In this document: positions 9,501 to 16,986 of the stretch, piece by piece
Position numbering within the stretch: the stretch's first letter is position 1
Layout: each line of letters opens with the position of its first letter
Source of the DNA: Methylobacterium sp. 2A
GTDB taxonomy: Bacteria; Pseudomonadota; Alphaproteobacteria; Rhizobiales; Beijerinckiaceae
NCBI RefSeq assembly: GCF_009806555.1
Contig: NZ_VUOK01000051.1
Coordinates: forward strand, 1 to 64,000
Direction: 5' to 3'
DNA length: 64,000 nucleotides
The notes under the pieces: generated by a model
What the model was told of the DNA's origin: nothing
Seen by the model: only the letters and a program-made list of their open reading frames with translations
Databases searched by the model: none
Program-made: the position numbers and the translations under genes

Positions 9501-9965
9501 ACCGGGCTCGCGGGCGCGATCGAGGTCGGCCAGGACCTCCCGCTGTTCTCGGATCTGGTGGTGGGCTGGCATGGCGGCGTCCGGACCAGCCGCGTCACCC
9601 GCCAGGGCTACGCGGAAGCCAATGTCAGCTTCCCCGTGCAGTACGGCGACGTGGTCTACCGCAGCACGCTCGCCTATCTCGGCGCGGACATCACCGTGCC
9701 GCTGATCCCGAACGTGCAGTGGATCTCCGGCGTCGAGGTCGAGCAGGCGGTGCGCAAGCCGACGATGACGTTCACGGCCCACGCCGACTATATCGGCGAT
9801 TTCCGATATGGTGCCGATCTGACCCGAACCCGCGGCGAGGCCAAGACCGGCCTGCGGTTCAGGCTGGGCGACAATCTCACGATGTCGGCGACCACATCCG
9901 TCAGAACGACCGCCCTGGGCACCACCGCCATCGGAGGCATGCTGGCGTTCGGCGGCCAGCTCTGA
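6564..9965 (+). CDS. Autotransporter with GH43-like propeller and HAF repeats
   Basis: 1133-aa surface protein. A signal peptide ends near ALAAG (about residue 25). Residues about 28-335 look like a five-bladed GH43/GH62-type beta-propeller: RDPYI (D82, base position), IDSDI (D202, modulator position) and VEGPQ (E260, acid position) match the GH43 catalytic triad, while WAPQV replaces the usual WAPE/WAPD. Residues about 371-725 hold seven HAF-type repeats starting DLGTL. An Ala/Thr/Gln-rich linker follows (to about 840), then a type V autotransporter beta-barrel (about 842-1133) ending GGMLAFGGQL. The predicted role is a cell-surface glycan-binding or glycan-cleaving adhesin; the substrate is unknown. 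The gene sits alone in an apparent insertion between hfq and hflX behind an AT-rich leader, with GGGGGA as a possible RBS. Confidence 0.8.
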   Translation: MSRPIKTVVATAFVCQSTLNPALAAGEYPPYDGYLLAYFTGNSASQERISFAYSLDGRRFNKLNNGNPVINGDLTQSGGLRDPYITRGQDGNFYMTATDMRSSNGWGSNRGIVLMQSPDLLHWKSSNINFETQFPGMFPGVHAVWAPQVAYNPLTSQNMVYLTVGTNEPYKPYYAHANRDFTGLVETPRQLFYARDGVGYIDSDITEQDGKYHLLMKAETRPDGSTAPLRVIKHAVSDHLTWGYLIPSKGHLQKTTEAVEGPQTYRLNDGSGYMVMYDKYMHDWNRGTFELVKTTDFKTFTLVQNADINSLSPRHGGVVSLTSDELHRVLDNDTRITVQDAAASSPSTSTSAASGTTVFAAPASDSGVSRKDLGTLKADNSWASEIWALSGDGSVAVGDAYTDANGVNMRAAAWSGTDLSVKQDLGTLRTDNTGAAKAYAISKDGSVIGGIAENADETLHAVLWSGTSWGTKTDLGTLTSDQSGTSGIYALSNDGVIAAGESSVDSGTTHAAIWSGRNWTTKTDLGTLRSDNSGMSWAYALASDGSVVGGYSATDRNVDVYSHATLWSGANWATKTDLGTLRTDNRGTSVVRALSADGTVAAGSSSTDSGYTHAALWSGSRWSDKRDLGTLRSDNSGTSWVRALSADGRIAGGTASTVTGFAHGVVWHGDGWQTKTDLGTLRTDGRGVSEVQALSADGRIAAGYSETDSGDPHAVLWKITYPASASVSQSAAQTSAVQSQTLTAAAQNPGSSQAAQSAAAATTNQAATATQTAQSPTAAATPAAQDPAAATTVTPTSTVQNAASSTAQAAAQATNAIPATPAAAPEAQTQIVDVTNTRRTIGRLRYETFSALEIQRQSLTYLQQNFVVPKGQIGWGASTGFVSDGRNADTLSSLPLGYGLTDTLTVGGTLSYAPYRVLPSPAFNDNRNAFGAGVFLNWHQPYAGGEVFVRSTFAFSRYHADVRRTQMSGTEAGVGGSQITGLAGAIEVGQDLPLFSDLVVGWHGGVRTSRVTRQGYAEANVSFPVQYGDVVYRSTLAYLGADITVPLIPNVQWISGVEVEQAVRKPTMTFTAHADYIGDFRYGADLTRTRGEAKTGLRFRLGDNLTMSATTSVRTTALGTTAIGGMLAFGGQL
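7677..8720 (+). repeat. Seven tandem HAF repeats, about 50 codons each
   Basis: In-frame tandem repeats inside the autotransporter passenger. Each unit begins DLGTL followed by a (R/K/T)(T/S/A)D(N/Q/G) motif, then ALS.DG...GG, and ends near (A/V)(V/L/I)W. Units are about 50-53 residues, diverged at the DNA level but with conserved blocks such as the bases encoding TDLGTLR. They probably form a beta-propeller or solenoid stalk. Unit number could vary between strains. Confidence 0.75.
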
Positions 9966-10036
9966 ACCACGCCTCGCGTCGCGCCCGCCGCCGAGGCGGT
10001 GCCGAAACGCGCAGCGCGACGCGGACTCCAACACTT

Positions 10037-10069
10037 CACCCCGAGGGACCGTCACCGGCCCTCGGGGTG
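10037..10069 (+). terminator. Strong hairpin after the autotransporter gene
   Basis: Perfect 11-bp stem CACCCCGAGGG / CCCTCGGGGTG with an 11-nt loop, about 70 nt after the autotransporter stop. No T-tract follows. It separates the autotransporter from hflX; the remaining bases to 10262 show no other recognisable feature apart from the hflX leader. Confidence 0.55.
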
Positions 10070-10262
10070 GGGCCCGGATGAGGCCCCTGTGGATCATGAG
10101 GCGCGGGTGATCCCGCCAAATCGCACGCGGGCGTCGTCGCCCGGGATATCTGCCGCCGAACCTGTCCGAACGTCTTGGCTGAGGCCGCCCGCATCCCCAT
10201 TCTGTCGGATCCGACCTCTCCAAGTAAGGCCGCCGGTGATCCGGCGGTCGTCCAAAGGCTGC

Positions 10263-11675
10263 ATGACCGAAACGCTGACGTCCGGCGAAGCCCGCCTCCA
10301 GGCGCAGGCCGCCCCCGAGGGCGAGATCGCCGCGGCGACCCATACCCTGGTGATCGGCCCCTATCTGGCGCGCGGCGCCTACGGGGCCGGGACGGGACAG
10401 GCCGCACCCACCCGCTCCGTGGAGGCCCGCCTCGACGAGGCGACCGGCCTCGCCGCCGCGATCGAGCTCGACGTGGTCGAGAGCCTCGCGATCAGCCTGC
10501 CGCGGATCCGCCCCTCGACCTATCTCGGCAAGGGCCGCGTCGAGGAGATCGCCGGCCTGATCCGCGCCCGGGAGATCGGCCTCGTGGTGATGGACTGCGC
10601 CCTCTCGCCGGTGCAGCAGCGCAACCTGGAAAAGGCCTGGGGCGCCAAGGTCATCGACCGCACCGGCCTGATCCTCGAGATTTTTGGGCGGCGCGCCTCG
10701 ACGCGGGAGGGGACCCTTCAGGTCGAGCACGCCCACCTCGCCTACCAGAAATCCCGGCTCGTCCGGTCCTGGACCCACCTGGAGCGCCAGCGCGGCGGCT
10801 TCGGCTTCCTGGGCGGCCCGGGCGAGACCCAGATCGAGGCCGACCGGCGCATGATCCAGGAGCGCATGACCCGGATCGAGCGCGACCTCGACGCGGTGGT
10901 GCGCACCCGCGGCCTGCACCGCCAGAGCCGGGCGCGGGTGCCGTACCCGATCGTCGCGCTGGTGGGCTACACGAACGCCGGAAAGTCGAGCCTGTTCAAC
11001 ACGCTGACCCGCGCCGAGGTCGTCGCCAAGGACATGCTGTTCGCCACCCTCGACCCCACCGCCCGGGCGACCAAGCTGCCCCACGGCGAGACCGTGATCC
11101 TGTCCGACACGGTGGGCTTCATCTCCGACCTGCCGACCCCGCTGATCGCGGCCTTCCGGGCGACGCTGGAGGACGCCATCGAGGCCGACGTGCTGCTGCA
11201 CGTGCGCGACGTCGCCCACGTCGATTCCGAGGCCCAGGCCGAGGATGTCGGCGAGGTCCTGCGCGAGCTCGGCATCGAGACCAGCGCCGACCGGATCATC
11301 GAGGTCTGGAACAAGGCCGACCTGCTGGACGACGACGAGCGCACCCGTCTCCTGAACCTCAGCGGCCAGGGCAAGGCCCGCAACGACCGCGACAGCGCCG
11401 CGCCGGTCCTGGTCTCGGCGCTGACCGGGGAGGGGCTCGCCGCCCTCACCAGCCGGATCGAGGCGCGGATCGGGCGCAACCGCGCGAGCTTCGCGGTGAC
11501 GCTGCCCCCGGAGGACGGGGCGGCCCTGAACTGGCTCTACGAGAACGCCGAGATCCTGGACCGCCGCGCCGAGGCCGACGGCACCCTGCATCTGGCGGTG
11601 CGGATCGCCCCCGAGAAGGAGCCGCGCTTCCTCAACCGGTTCGCGGCGGCCCGGCGGCTCGGCCGGGGCGGCTGA
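10263..11675 (+). CDS. hflX: Ribosome-associated GTPase HflX
   Basis: 470 aa. The N-terminal HflX domain (RPSTYLGKGRVEEIA, LSPVQQRNLE, RGGFGFLGGPGETQ) is followed by a GTPase domain with G1 VGYTNAGKSS (about 234-243), G3 DTVGF (about 282) and G4 NKAD (about 350). HflX binds the large ribosomal subunit and rescues or splits stalled ribosomes. The frame is open upstream to 9999, but the ATG at 10263 gives the family N-terminus. Its stop overlaps the start of the adenylate cyclase gene (TGATG). The normal partner hfq lies 5 kb upstream, separated by the autotransporter insertion. Confidence 0.93.
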   Translation: MTETLTSGEARLQAQAAPEGEIAAATHTLVIGPYLARGAYGAGTGQAAPTRSVEARLDEATGLAAAIELDVVESLAISLPRIRPSTYLGKGRVEEIAGLIRAREIGLVVMDCALSPVQQRNLEKAWGAKVIDRTGLILEIFGRRASTREGTLQVEHAHLAYQKSRLVRSWTHLERQRGGFGFLGGPGETQIEADRRMIQERMTRIERDLDAVVRTRGLHRQSRARVPYPIVALVGYTNAGKSSLFNTLTRAEVVAKDMLFATLDPTARATKLPHGETVILSDTVGFISDLPTPLIAAFRATLEDAIEADVLLHVRDVAHVDSEAQAEDVGEVLRELGIETSADRIIEVWNKADLLDDDERTRLLNLSGQGKARNDRDSAAPVLVSALTGEGLAALTSRIEARIGRNRASFAVTLPPEDGAALNWLYENAEILDRRAEADGTLHLAVRIAPEKEPRFLNRFAAARRLGRGG

Positions 11676-13054
11676 TGGCCCTAGGCCGCGCCGGCAACCC
11701 GCCGCTCCCCGGCCTGCAGACGGCGCGGGCGCCGGCGGAGTCCGGAGCGCCGCCGGGGCTGGACGACGACGCGGTGCTGCAGGCCATGCAGGCGGGCGGC
11801 GGCCTGCGCCTGCTCGGCCTGCGCATCGTCATCGTGCTGGTGCTGCTGATGGCGGCCCAGGCCTATGACGGCTCGCTCCATGCCCTGAGCCACTGGTTCA
11901 TTCTCGCCCTCTACGGGCTCGGCACGGTCTGGTTCGGGCTGGGCGAGCGCGGCGGGGGGCCCGCCGCGGCGGCCTATAGCTGGGCCGGCACCGGGCTCAA
12001 TGCCGGGCTCGCCGTCTACGTGCTGATCGAGCACATGCTGGCCGGCGGGGGAGCGGGCCTCGGCGCCGACACGGTGAGCCGCCTGCCGGCCTTCCTGCTC
12101 CTGCTCCAGACCGGCCTGAGCATGCGGGTGGCCCAGACCCTGGTGTTCTGCGGCCTCGTCATCGCCTGCTGGAGCGCGACCTTCGGGATCGGGGTGCTGC
12201 ATCCGGAGCTGTTTCCGAACGCGGACACCTTCCCGACCGCGCAGCTCACGGGGCTCGCGACCTTCACGGCGGCGGGCCTGCTTGTCGTGGACGGGGTGAT
12301 CCGCCTGCGCGGAGCGGTGGTGCGGGCCCGGCGCATGGAGCACGAGCGGACTTTGCTGGCGCGCTTCGTGCCGGACGCGGTCGCCCTCGACCTCTCGGCC
12401 GAGGACGGCGATTCCGCGCTCGGAATCCACCGGCGCCACGCCTGCCTGATGATGCTCGACATCCGCGGCTTCTCCCGGCTCTCGGGCGAGCACCCGCCGG
12501 AGGCCATGGTGGCGGCGTTGCTCGCCGTGCGGGCGGCCGCGCAGGCGGCGGTGGCCGAGGCGGGCGGGATCGTCGACAAGTATATCGGCGACGCGGTGCT
12601 GGTTCAGTTCGTGATGGGCACGCCCGACGCACAGGCGCGGGCGGCTCTGGTCTGCGCCCTGTCGCTCCGCCGCCGGATCGCCGCCCTCAACGCGGCGCGG
12701 GCGGCCGAGGGGCTGTTCACCCTGCGGGTCGTGGTCGCCCTGCACGCGGGCGACCTGCTGGTCGGCGTGTTCGATGACGGGGTGCGGGCTGAGTACACGG
12801 TGCTGGGCCCGGCCATGAACGCCCTGTCGCGGATCGAGGTCCAGGCCAAGGCGGCCGAGATCGAGCTCGCCGCCTCGGGGGATTTTTTGGCGTTGCTCGG
12901 CGACGCGCTGCCGGATGGCATCCGGGCGGCCCCGGTGCCGCGGGCGGTGCTGCCCGAGGGGCTCACCCTGTTCGCCGTGGCGGACCGGGATCCCGATCCG
13001 GCCGGCTCCGCCTTCGCGAGCGGGGCGACGCCGGCCGCCAGCGCCGCGGCCTGA
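11675..13054 (+). CDS. Membrane-bound class III adenylate/guanylate cyclase
   Basis: 459 aa. A cytoplasmic N-terminus is followed by about six membrane helices between residues 45 and 215, then a class III cyclase catalytic domain: MMLDIRGFS carries the first metal Asp, KYIGDAVL the second, and EYTVLGPAMNALSR the transition-state region. It makes cAMP (or cGMP) from the nucleotide triphosphate. The ATG overlaps the hflX stop by one base, so the two genes are translationally coupled. What the membrane domain senses is not evident. The C-terminus is an Ala-rich tail. Confidence 0.85.
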   Translation: MALGRAGNPPLPGLQTARAPAESGAPPGLDDDAVLQAMQAGGGLRLLGLRIVIVLVLLMAAQAYDGSLHALSHWFILALYGLGTVWFGLGERGGGPAAAAYSWAGTGLNAGLAVYVLIEHMLAGGGAGLGADTVSRLPAFLLLLQTGLSMRVAQTLVFCGLVIACWSATFGIGVLHPELFPNADTFPTAQLTGLATFTAAGLLVVDGVIRLRGAVVRARRMEHERTLLARFVPDAVALDLSAEDGDSALGIHRRHACLMMLDIRGFSRLSGEHPPEAMVAALLAVRAAAQAAVAEAGGIVDKYIGDAVLVQFVMGTPDAQARAALVCALSLRRRIAALNAARAAEGLFTLRVVVALHAGDLLVGVFDDGVRAEYTVLGPAMNALSRIEVQAKAAEIELAASGDFLALLGDALPDGIRAAPVPRAVLPEGLTLFAVADRDPDPAGSAFASGATPAASAAA

Positions 13055-13146
13055 GGCGCCCTGCGGTGCGACGCCCGGTGCCGGAACCGAGAGGACTCTA
13101 ATCCGTTCGGTCGTCGCGGCGCAGGGTCGCGGAGAACGGAAAGCCT

Positions 13147-13377
13147 ATGAACAAGCTCATCCTCGGCGCGACGCTCGCGCTCGGCCTCGTCATCGGCGCC
13201 GCCAGCCCGACCCTGGCGGCCCCCGGCGACGGCCTCGACAAGAACGCCGTCGCCACGGGCAACACCAATATGGGCGGCATGCACCGCAACGCCCGGATGC
13301 AGTCGCGGATGATGCGCCACCGCATGATGCACCGGCACCACCACCGCCATCACATGATGCGGCGGCATATGCGCTGA
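13147..13377 (+). CDS. Small secreted His/Met/Arg-rich protein
   Basis: 76 aa with a clear signal peptide (cleavage near TLAA, residue 24) and a mature part ending in a run of His, Met and Arg with motifs such as HRHHHRHH and MMRRHM. Such composition suggests metal binding (Cu, Ni or Zn) in the periplasm; this is inference from composition only. An RBS-like GGAGAACGGA precedes the ATG and a good terminator follows the stop, supporting a real gene. No family is recognised. Confidence 0.65.
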   Translation: MNKLILGATLALGLVIGAASPTLAAPGDGLDKNAVATGNTNMGGMHRNARMQSRMMRHRMMHRHHHRHHMMRRHMR

Positions 13378-13385
13378 GTGGTGCG

Positions 13386-13421
13386 AACCGCCGGGCGCCG
13401 TGATGCGGCGCCGGCGGTTTT
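13386..13421 (+). terminator. Rho-independent terminator after the His/Met-rich gene
   Basis: Stem AACCGCCGG(G)CGCC / GGCGCCGGCGGTT with one bulged G and a short loop, followed by TTTTC. It starts 9 nt after the stop of the small secreted protein. Confidence 0.7.
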
Positions 13422-13523
13422 CGCTGATGACACTCGAACGGAGGTCGGACAACCTCTGATTCAGAATAAAACTTCACCCGCTTGACCCGTTCAGCGACAA
13501 TGAGCAGGAATGGCATAGTATAG

Positions 13524-13742
13524 ATGATTCAGGAGACTGTTTTGAGCGACGTTGAAATCAAGCCCAGCAGCGATTGGCACAACTTCAATCTGAGAAGGTT
13601 TGCTGGATCGGGCGTTCAAAAGAACGCCGACAACAGCGTTGCTGTCGCATTCGAAACAGAACAGAATTTTAATATCGACGTGACTATGCCTCGGGAAGCG
13701 GCAGAGCACCTTAAGGCGGAGCTAGAAAAAGTTCTCCGGTGA
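13524..13742 (+). CDS. Small hypothetical protein
   Basis: 72 aa from the ATG, or 66 aa from a TTG at 13542 that has a better spaced AGGAGA (13531-13536). The sequence is acidic and balanced (for example FNIDVTMPREAAEHL), not the Arg/Pro-rich type of shadow frames, and base composition is lower in GC than its surroundings. No family recognised. It lies in the low-GC accessory stretch together with the ImmA operon on the opposite strand. Confidence 0.5.
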   Translation: MIQETVLSDVEIKPSSDWHNFNLRRFAGSGVQKNADNSVAVAFETEQNFNIDVTMPREAAEHLKAELEKVLR

Positions 13743-13968
13743 TAGTCTCCAAACGTCACGGTGATCCTAGCTAATTCGCCAAGTTCATCCTGGGCGTTGA
13801 GATAGGGAGATTAGAAAAACGCGAGCTGACGTCGGTTAAACCAAGATGCCGTAGCCTCAGATCTCGGCCAGCTTGGCAATCAGAAAGGGGGGCGCGCTCG
13901 GGCTGAAAGTTACACCCGAGCGCCACGCGAAAATCCTCCGCACAATTGCCGAAAAGCGAACAAAAACT

Positions 13969-15171
13969 TCAGCGTCGTCCGAACAGTTGAACGACATTTC
14001 CAACCACTTGCGCACTTGACGGTTCCTCGCCTTTAAGACGAGGCATTGCTTTTGCGTCCGCCAGCTCGTTTGAGAGCAAGCCTGGATCCAAATCACACAG
14101 CTCTTCAATGTCTCGCGGATTTAGGCGAACACCATCGGTAACTTGTGAGACTGATTGAACTTTCTCAGACAACAGAAGCTCAACGCTTCTCCGCAAAAGA
14201 CGCGGACGCTCTTTCTCGATCTTGCCATCCAATGGCTCCTCTTTCCGCCATCCCCGCCGGTTATAGTTGATCCAAAGTCGCTGCGCTTGCTCTCGATCGA
14301 GCAGCTCAAGCGCCTCACAACGCTTAATCATTGCACCTACAGAAACTTTCCACCGATCTTTCAAGGCCATCATGGCATCCAACGTAGGGGCCCATAGTTC
14401 GGCGACGAATTGATCGGCAGGCAGCAAGAGAGCGTTGGCAAAGCGATGCGCCTGATCTTCCAATATCTTATTGTCGGCAGCAGTGTTCAGCCGCTTATTT
14501 TCAATATTCTTGTGCAACAGTATATGCGCGAGTTCATGCGCAGCATCGAACCGCTGACGAACGGCGCTGGCCTTGTCACGTCCCAAAACAATGAAAGGAA
14601 TTCCGCCCGAGCGCGAGAGTTGTGAAAATCCATCCTGTTTTTCAGCGCCCATATTAATGCGCGAAACAACGATGCCATGATTTTCGATCTCCAAGAGTAA
14701 ATCAGGCATAGGCCCGGAACCAATACCCCATTGCGTCCTTAGCTCTGTGGCAGCCGACTCCAGATAATCGGTGTCGATCTCACGAAAATCACGAGGCACA
14801 TCTAGCTTCGGCAGATCGACACCCGGGAAATCTAGAAACCCTGCTAGGTAACCGAGGATATCTCTCACCCAACGAAGACGGATCTCCGCTCGCTGGCGCG
14901 CGACACTGCTAGCGGTAGCTCGGCAGCGCCAAAAAATGGGCGCATCATCAAGAACCGCACTCGAACGCATAAAGTATGAAAGCGGTACGTTGAGGCGTGT
15001 TGAAATTGCCTCAAGAACGTCCGCTCGCGGCGTTTGCTTGCCCTTTTCGTACTGAGAAACTGACTGAGGGGTAACACCTATAACTTCCGCAAGCGCAACC
15101 CCCGTCAAACCTCGAGCTTGACGCGCCTCAGCTAGCCGATCGCCATTGAACCCTGGCGTGCCGACGTTCAT
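13969..15171 (-). CDS. XRE-family HTH regulator fused to ImmA/IrrE metallopeptidase
   Basis: 400 aa. Residues about 11-67 are an XRE HTH (ALAEVIGVTPQSVSQYEKG). The middle and C-terminal parts are an ImmA/IrrE peptidase with zinc motif HELAH at 212-216. Proteins of this type cleave partner repressors or antitoxins, or regulate stress and phage genes. The ATG at 15171 overlaps the stop of the upstream gene (TGATG), so the two are coupled; a GTG at 15174 is an alternative start. GC content is visibly lower than in flanking housekeeping genes, consistent with transfer. The HTH probably autoregulates the operon. Confidence 0.85.
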   Translation of the reverse strand: MNVGTPGFNGDRLAEARQARGLTGVALAEVIGVTPQSVSQYEKGKQTPRADVLEAISTRLNVPLSYFMRSSAVLDDAPIFWRCRATASSVARQRAEIRLRWVRDILGYLAGFLDFPGVDLPKLDVPRDFREIDTDYLESAATELRTQWGIGSGPMPDLLLEIENHGIVVSRINMGAEKQDGFSQLSRSGGIPFIVLGRDKASAVRQRFDAAHELAHILLHKNIENKRLNTAADNKILEDQAHRFANALLLPADQFVAELWAPTLDAMMALKDRWKVSVGAMIKRCEALELLDREQAQRLWINYNRRGWRKEEPLDGKIEKERPRLLRRSVELLLSEKVQSVSQVTDGVRLNPRDIEELCDLDPGLLSNELADAKAMPRLKGEEPSSAQVVGNVVQLFGRR

Positions 15172-15842
15172 CACTCGCTCCCGGTCTTTTTGATTTCTTG
15201 CACCCGCAGCGAAGGCTTAACGCGGTCTTCACGTTTTTCTTCGGTCTTGTAGGAAGCGATAATCTCAGCGAAAGTGAGCTGAACAGCCCAGCTCTTATAA
15301 TCATCATAGGGAATATAAAAACCAATCGATCCGATAGATTGATCTCCTTCAGTAAATTCCTTGCCGATAGGACTATGAAGAACAATACCACTCAATTGAG
15401 ACGGTAGAACTAATTCTACAGGCTGATCTCCAAATAAAAAATTTCCCTGGTGATCGAAAGCGTTGACCGCAGCAAGCTGCTTCCGAAATTTAGCTGGGCT
15501 GGGCATTTGCCCGCATGATTGAACATATTTCTGCGTCATTTTTACGCCGCCGTGCCCAGCGAGTGCATAGGTGCAACGGTTCTCGGCTATGAGCGTATCG
15601 GATGCCTGCACGCCATCTCGCTTAGCCTCATCTATCAGGAGCCATTCCATCGCAAAATGGCGTTCTTGCCATAGCTTGCTGAGCCTCTGGGATTTGTTCA
15701 ATCGTGGGTCGGCGCTGACAGCGCTAAAGGCGTCCTTGTAGATGCTTTTTGCCCGCTCCTGATACCCTATCCAAAATGGCTCCGGCATTGCCGTCGTGAG
15801 CAGCCTCAGAACGTGGGCTCTTCGCTGTTCGCTCGGTTCCAT
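15171..15842 (-). CDS. Unknown protein coupled to XRE-ImmA
   Basis: 223 aa from the ATG at 15842; an upstream extension of the frame looks non-coding. I recognise no family. The sequence has an N-terminal helical part rich in charged residues (YQERAKSIYKDAF, KSQRLSKLWQERHF), a middle segment with AGHGGVKMTQKYVQS, and a beta-rich C-terminal half (ELVLPSQLSGIVLH, IGSIGFYIPYDDYKSW) ending in a basic tail. There is no signal peptide or membrane helix. It is first in a two-gene operon with the ImmA peptidase, which makes it a candidate substrate, toxin or target of that peptidase. Confidence 0.7.
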   Translation of the reverse strand: MEPSEQRRAHVLRLLTTAMPEPFWIGYQERAKSIYKDAFSAVSADPRLNKSQRLSKLWQERHFAMEWLLIDEAKRDGVQASDTLIAENRCTYALAGHGGVKMTQKYVQSCGQMPSPAKFRKQLAAVNAFDHQGNFLFGDQPVELVLPSQLSGIVLHSPIGKEFTEGDQSIGSIGFYIPYDDYKSWAVQLTFAEIIASYKTEEKREDRVKPSLRVQEIKKTGSE

Positions 15843-16077
15843 TGCCGCCCCTTGATCCGCGTCGCGATTTAAGGAGATTGCACTTTTATGTTCGAATTGT
15901 AAAGTTTTGAGGCGACATTGCGCGAAATGCCAAGCTGCTAGGTGCATAGGGGCCACATAAAACGCCTCACCGCAGCCTACTACCCGCCCTCCCGCCATAG
16001 TGCCCGCACTCGCGACTTCTGCTACGCTTTCCGCGCTCGAGCGCCCGCCGGAGCGGGTGCCGCACCGCGAGGACGGA

Positions 16078-16980
16078 ATGCTGGGATCGGGACGGTTGGG
16101 GCGGTTCGCCCTGGGATGCCTCGCGGCTTTGGCCACCCTCACGCCGGCCAGGGCCCAGGCCGGACCCCAGACCAAGCCGCTCCCGCCCCTGGTCTTCACC
16201 GGCATCCCCGATCAGGACGAGAGCCGCCTCGTCGAGCGCTTCGGCAAGGTCGCGACCTATCTCGAAGCCAAGCTCGGCGTGCCGGTGCGCTACCTTCCGG
16301 TGAAGAGCTACCCGGCGGCGGTCACCGCCTTCACCAACGGGCAGGTGCAGCTCGCGTGGTTCGGCGGCTTCACCGGCGTCCAGGCCCGCAAGGCCGCGCC
16401 GGGCGCCCAGGCGATCGCCCAGGGCGCGGAGGACGCGGCGTTCAGGACCTACCTCATCGCCAACGCCGCCACCGGGCTGAAGCCGGACAAGGAGTTTCCG
16501 AAGGCCATCGCGGACAAAACCTTCACGTTCGGCGCCCGCGCCTCGACCTCGGGCCGCCTGATGCCGGAATACTTCATCCGGCAGGCGTTTCCGGGGAAGA
16601 GCCCCGAGCAGGTTTTTTCCCGCGTCGGCTTCTCGGGCGACCACAGCCGCACCATCCAGCTGGTCCAGTCCGGCGCCTTCGCGGTCGGCGCCGTCGATTA
16701 CTCGGTCTGGGACCTCGATTCCAAAGCCGGCAAGGTCGATTCCAAGGCGGTTTCGGTGATCTGGGAGAGCCCGCCCTTCCCCGACTACCAGTGGACTGTC
16801 CGGGGCGACGTGGAGCAGACCTACGGGGCGGGCTTCACCGAGAAGCTTCGGGCCGCGCTGACCGGCATCACCGATCCGGCGATTCTGGAACCGTTCGGAC
16901 GCTCGAAATTCATCCCCGTGACCAATGCCGCCTACGAACCCCTGGTCGAGGTCGGCCGGTCCACCGGCCTGCTGGATTGA
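16078..16980 (+). CDS. Putative selenate/phosphonate-type ABC transporter substrate-binding protein
   Basis: 300 aa with an N-terminal signal peptide (cleavage after ARAQA, about residue 26). The mature protein is a PhnD-like periplasmic binding protein: FTGIPDQDESRLVERFGK, VQLAWFGGFTGVQAR, FGARASTSGRLMPEYF, FSGDHSRTIQLVQSGAF. This pattern resembles the subgroup annotated as putative selenate transporter binding proteins rather than true phosphonate binders. The next gene is the ATPase, but no permease follows. The presence of tRNA-Sec 15 kb upstream gives weak circumstantial support for selenium use. Confidence 0.75.
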   Translation: MLGSGRLGRFALGCLAALATLTPARAQAGPQTKPLPPLVFTGIPDQDESRLVERFGKVATYLEAKLGVPVRYLPVKSYPAAVTAFTNGQVQLAWFGGFTGVQARKAAPGAQAIAQGAEDAAFRTYLIANAATGLKPDKEFPKAIADKTFTFGARASTSGRLMPEYFIRQAFPGKSPEQVFSRVGFSGDHSRTIQLVQSGAFAVGAVDYSVWDLDSKAGKVDSKAVSVIWESPPFPDYQWTVRGDVEQTYGAGFTEKLRAALTGITDPAILEPFGRSKFIPVTNAAYEPLVEVGRSTGLLD

Positions 16981-16986
16981 CGGCCG

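Noticed and set aside
9111..11591. 826-aa frame opposite the autotransporter end and hflX
   Set aside because: Spans two well-supported genes on the other strand and has no domain signature.
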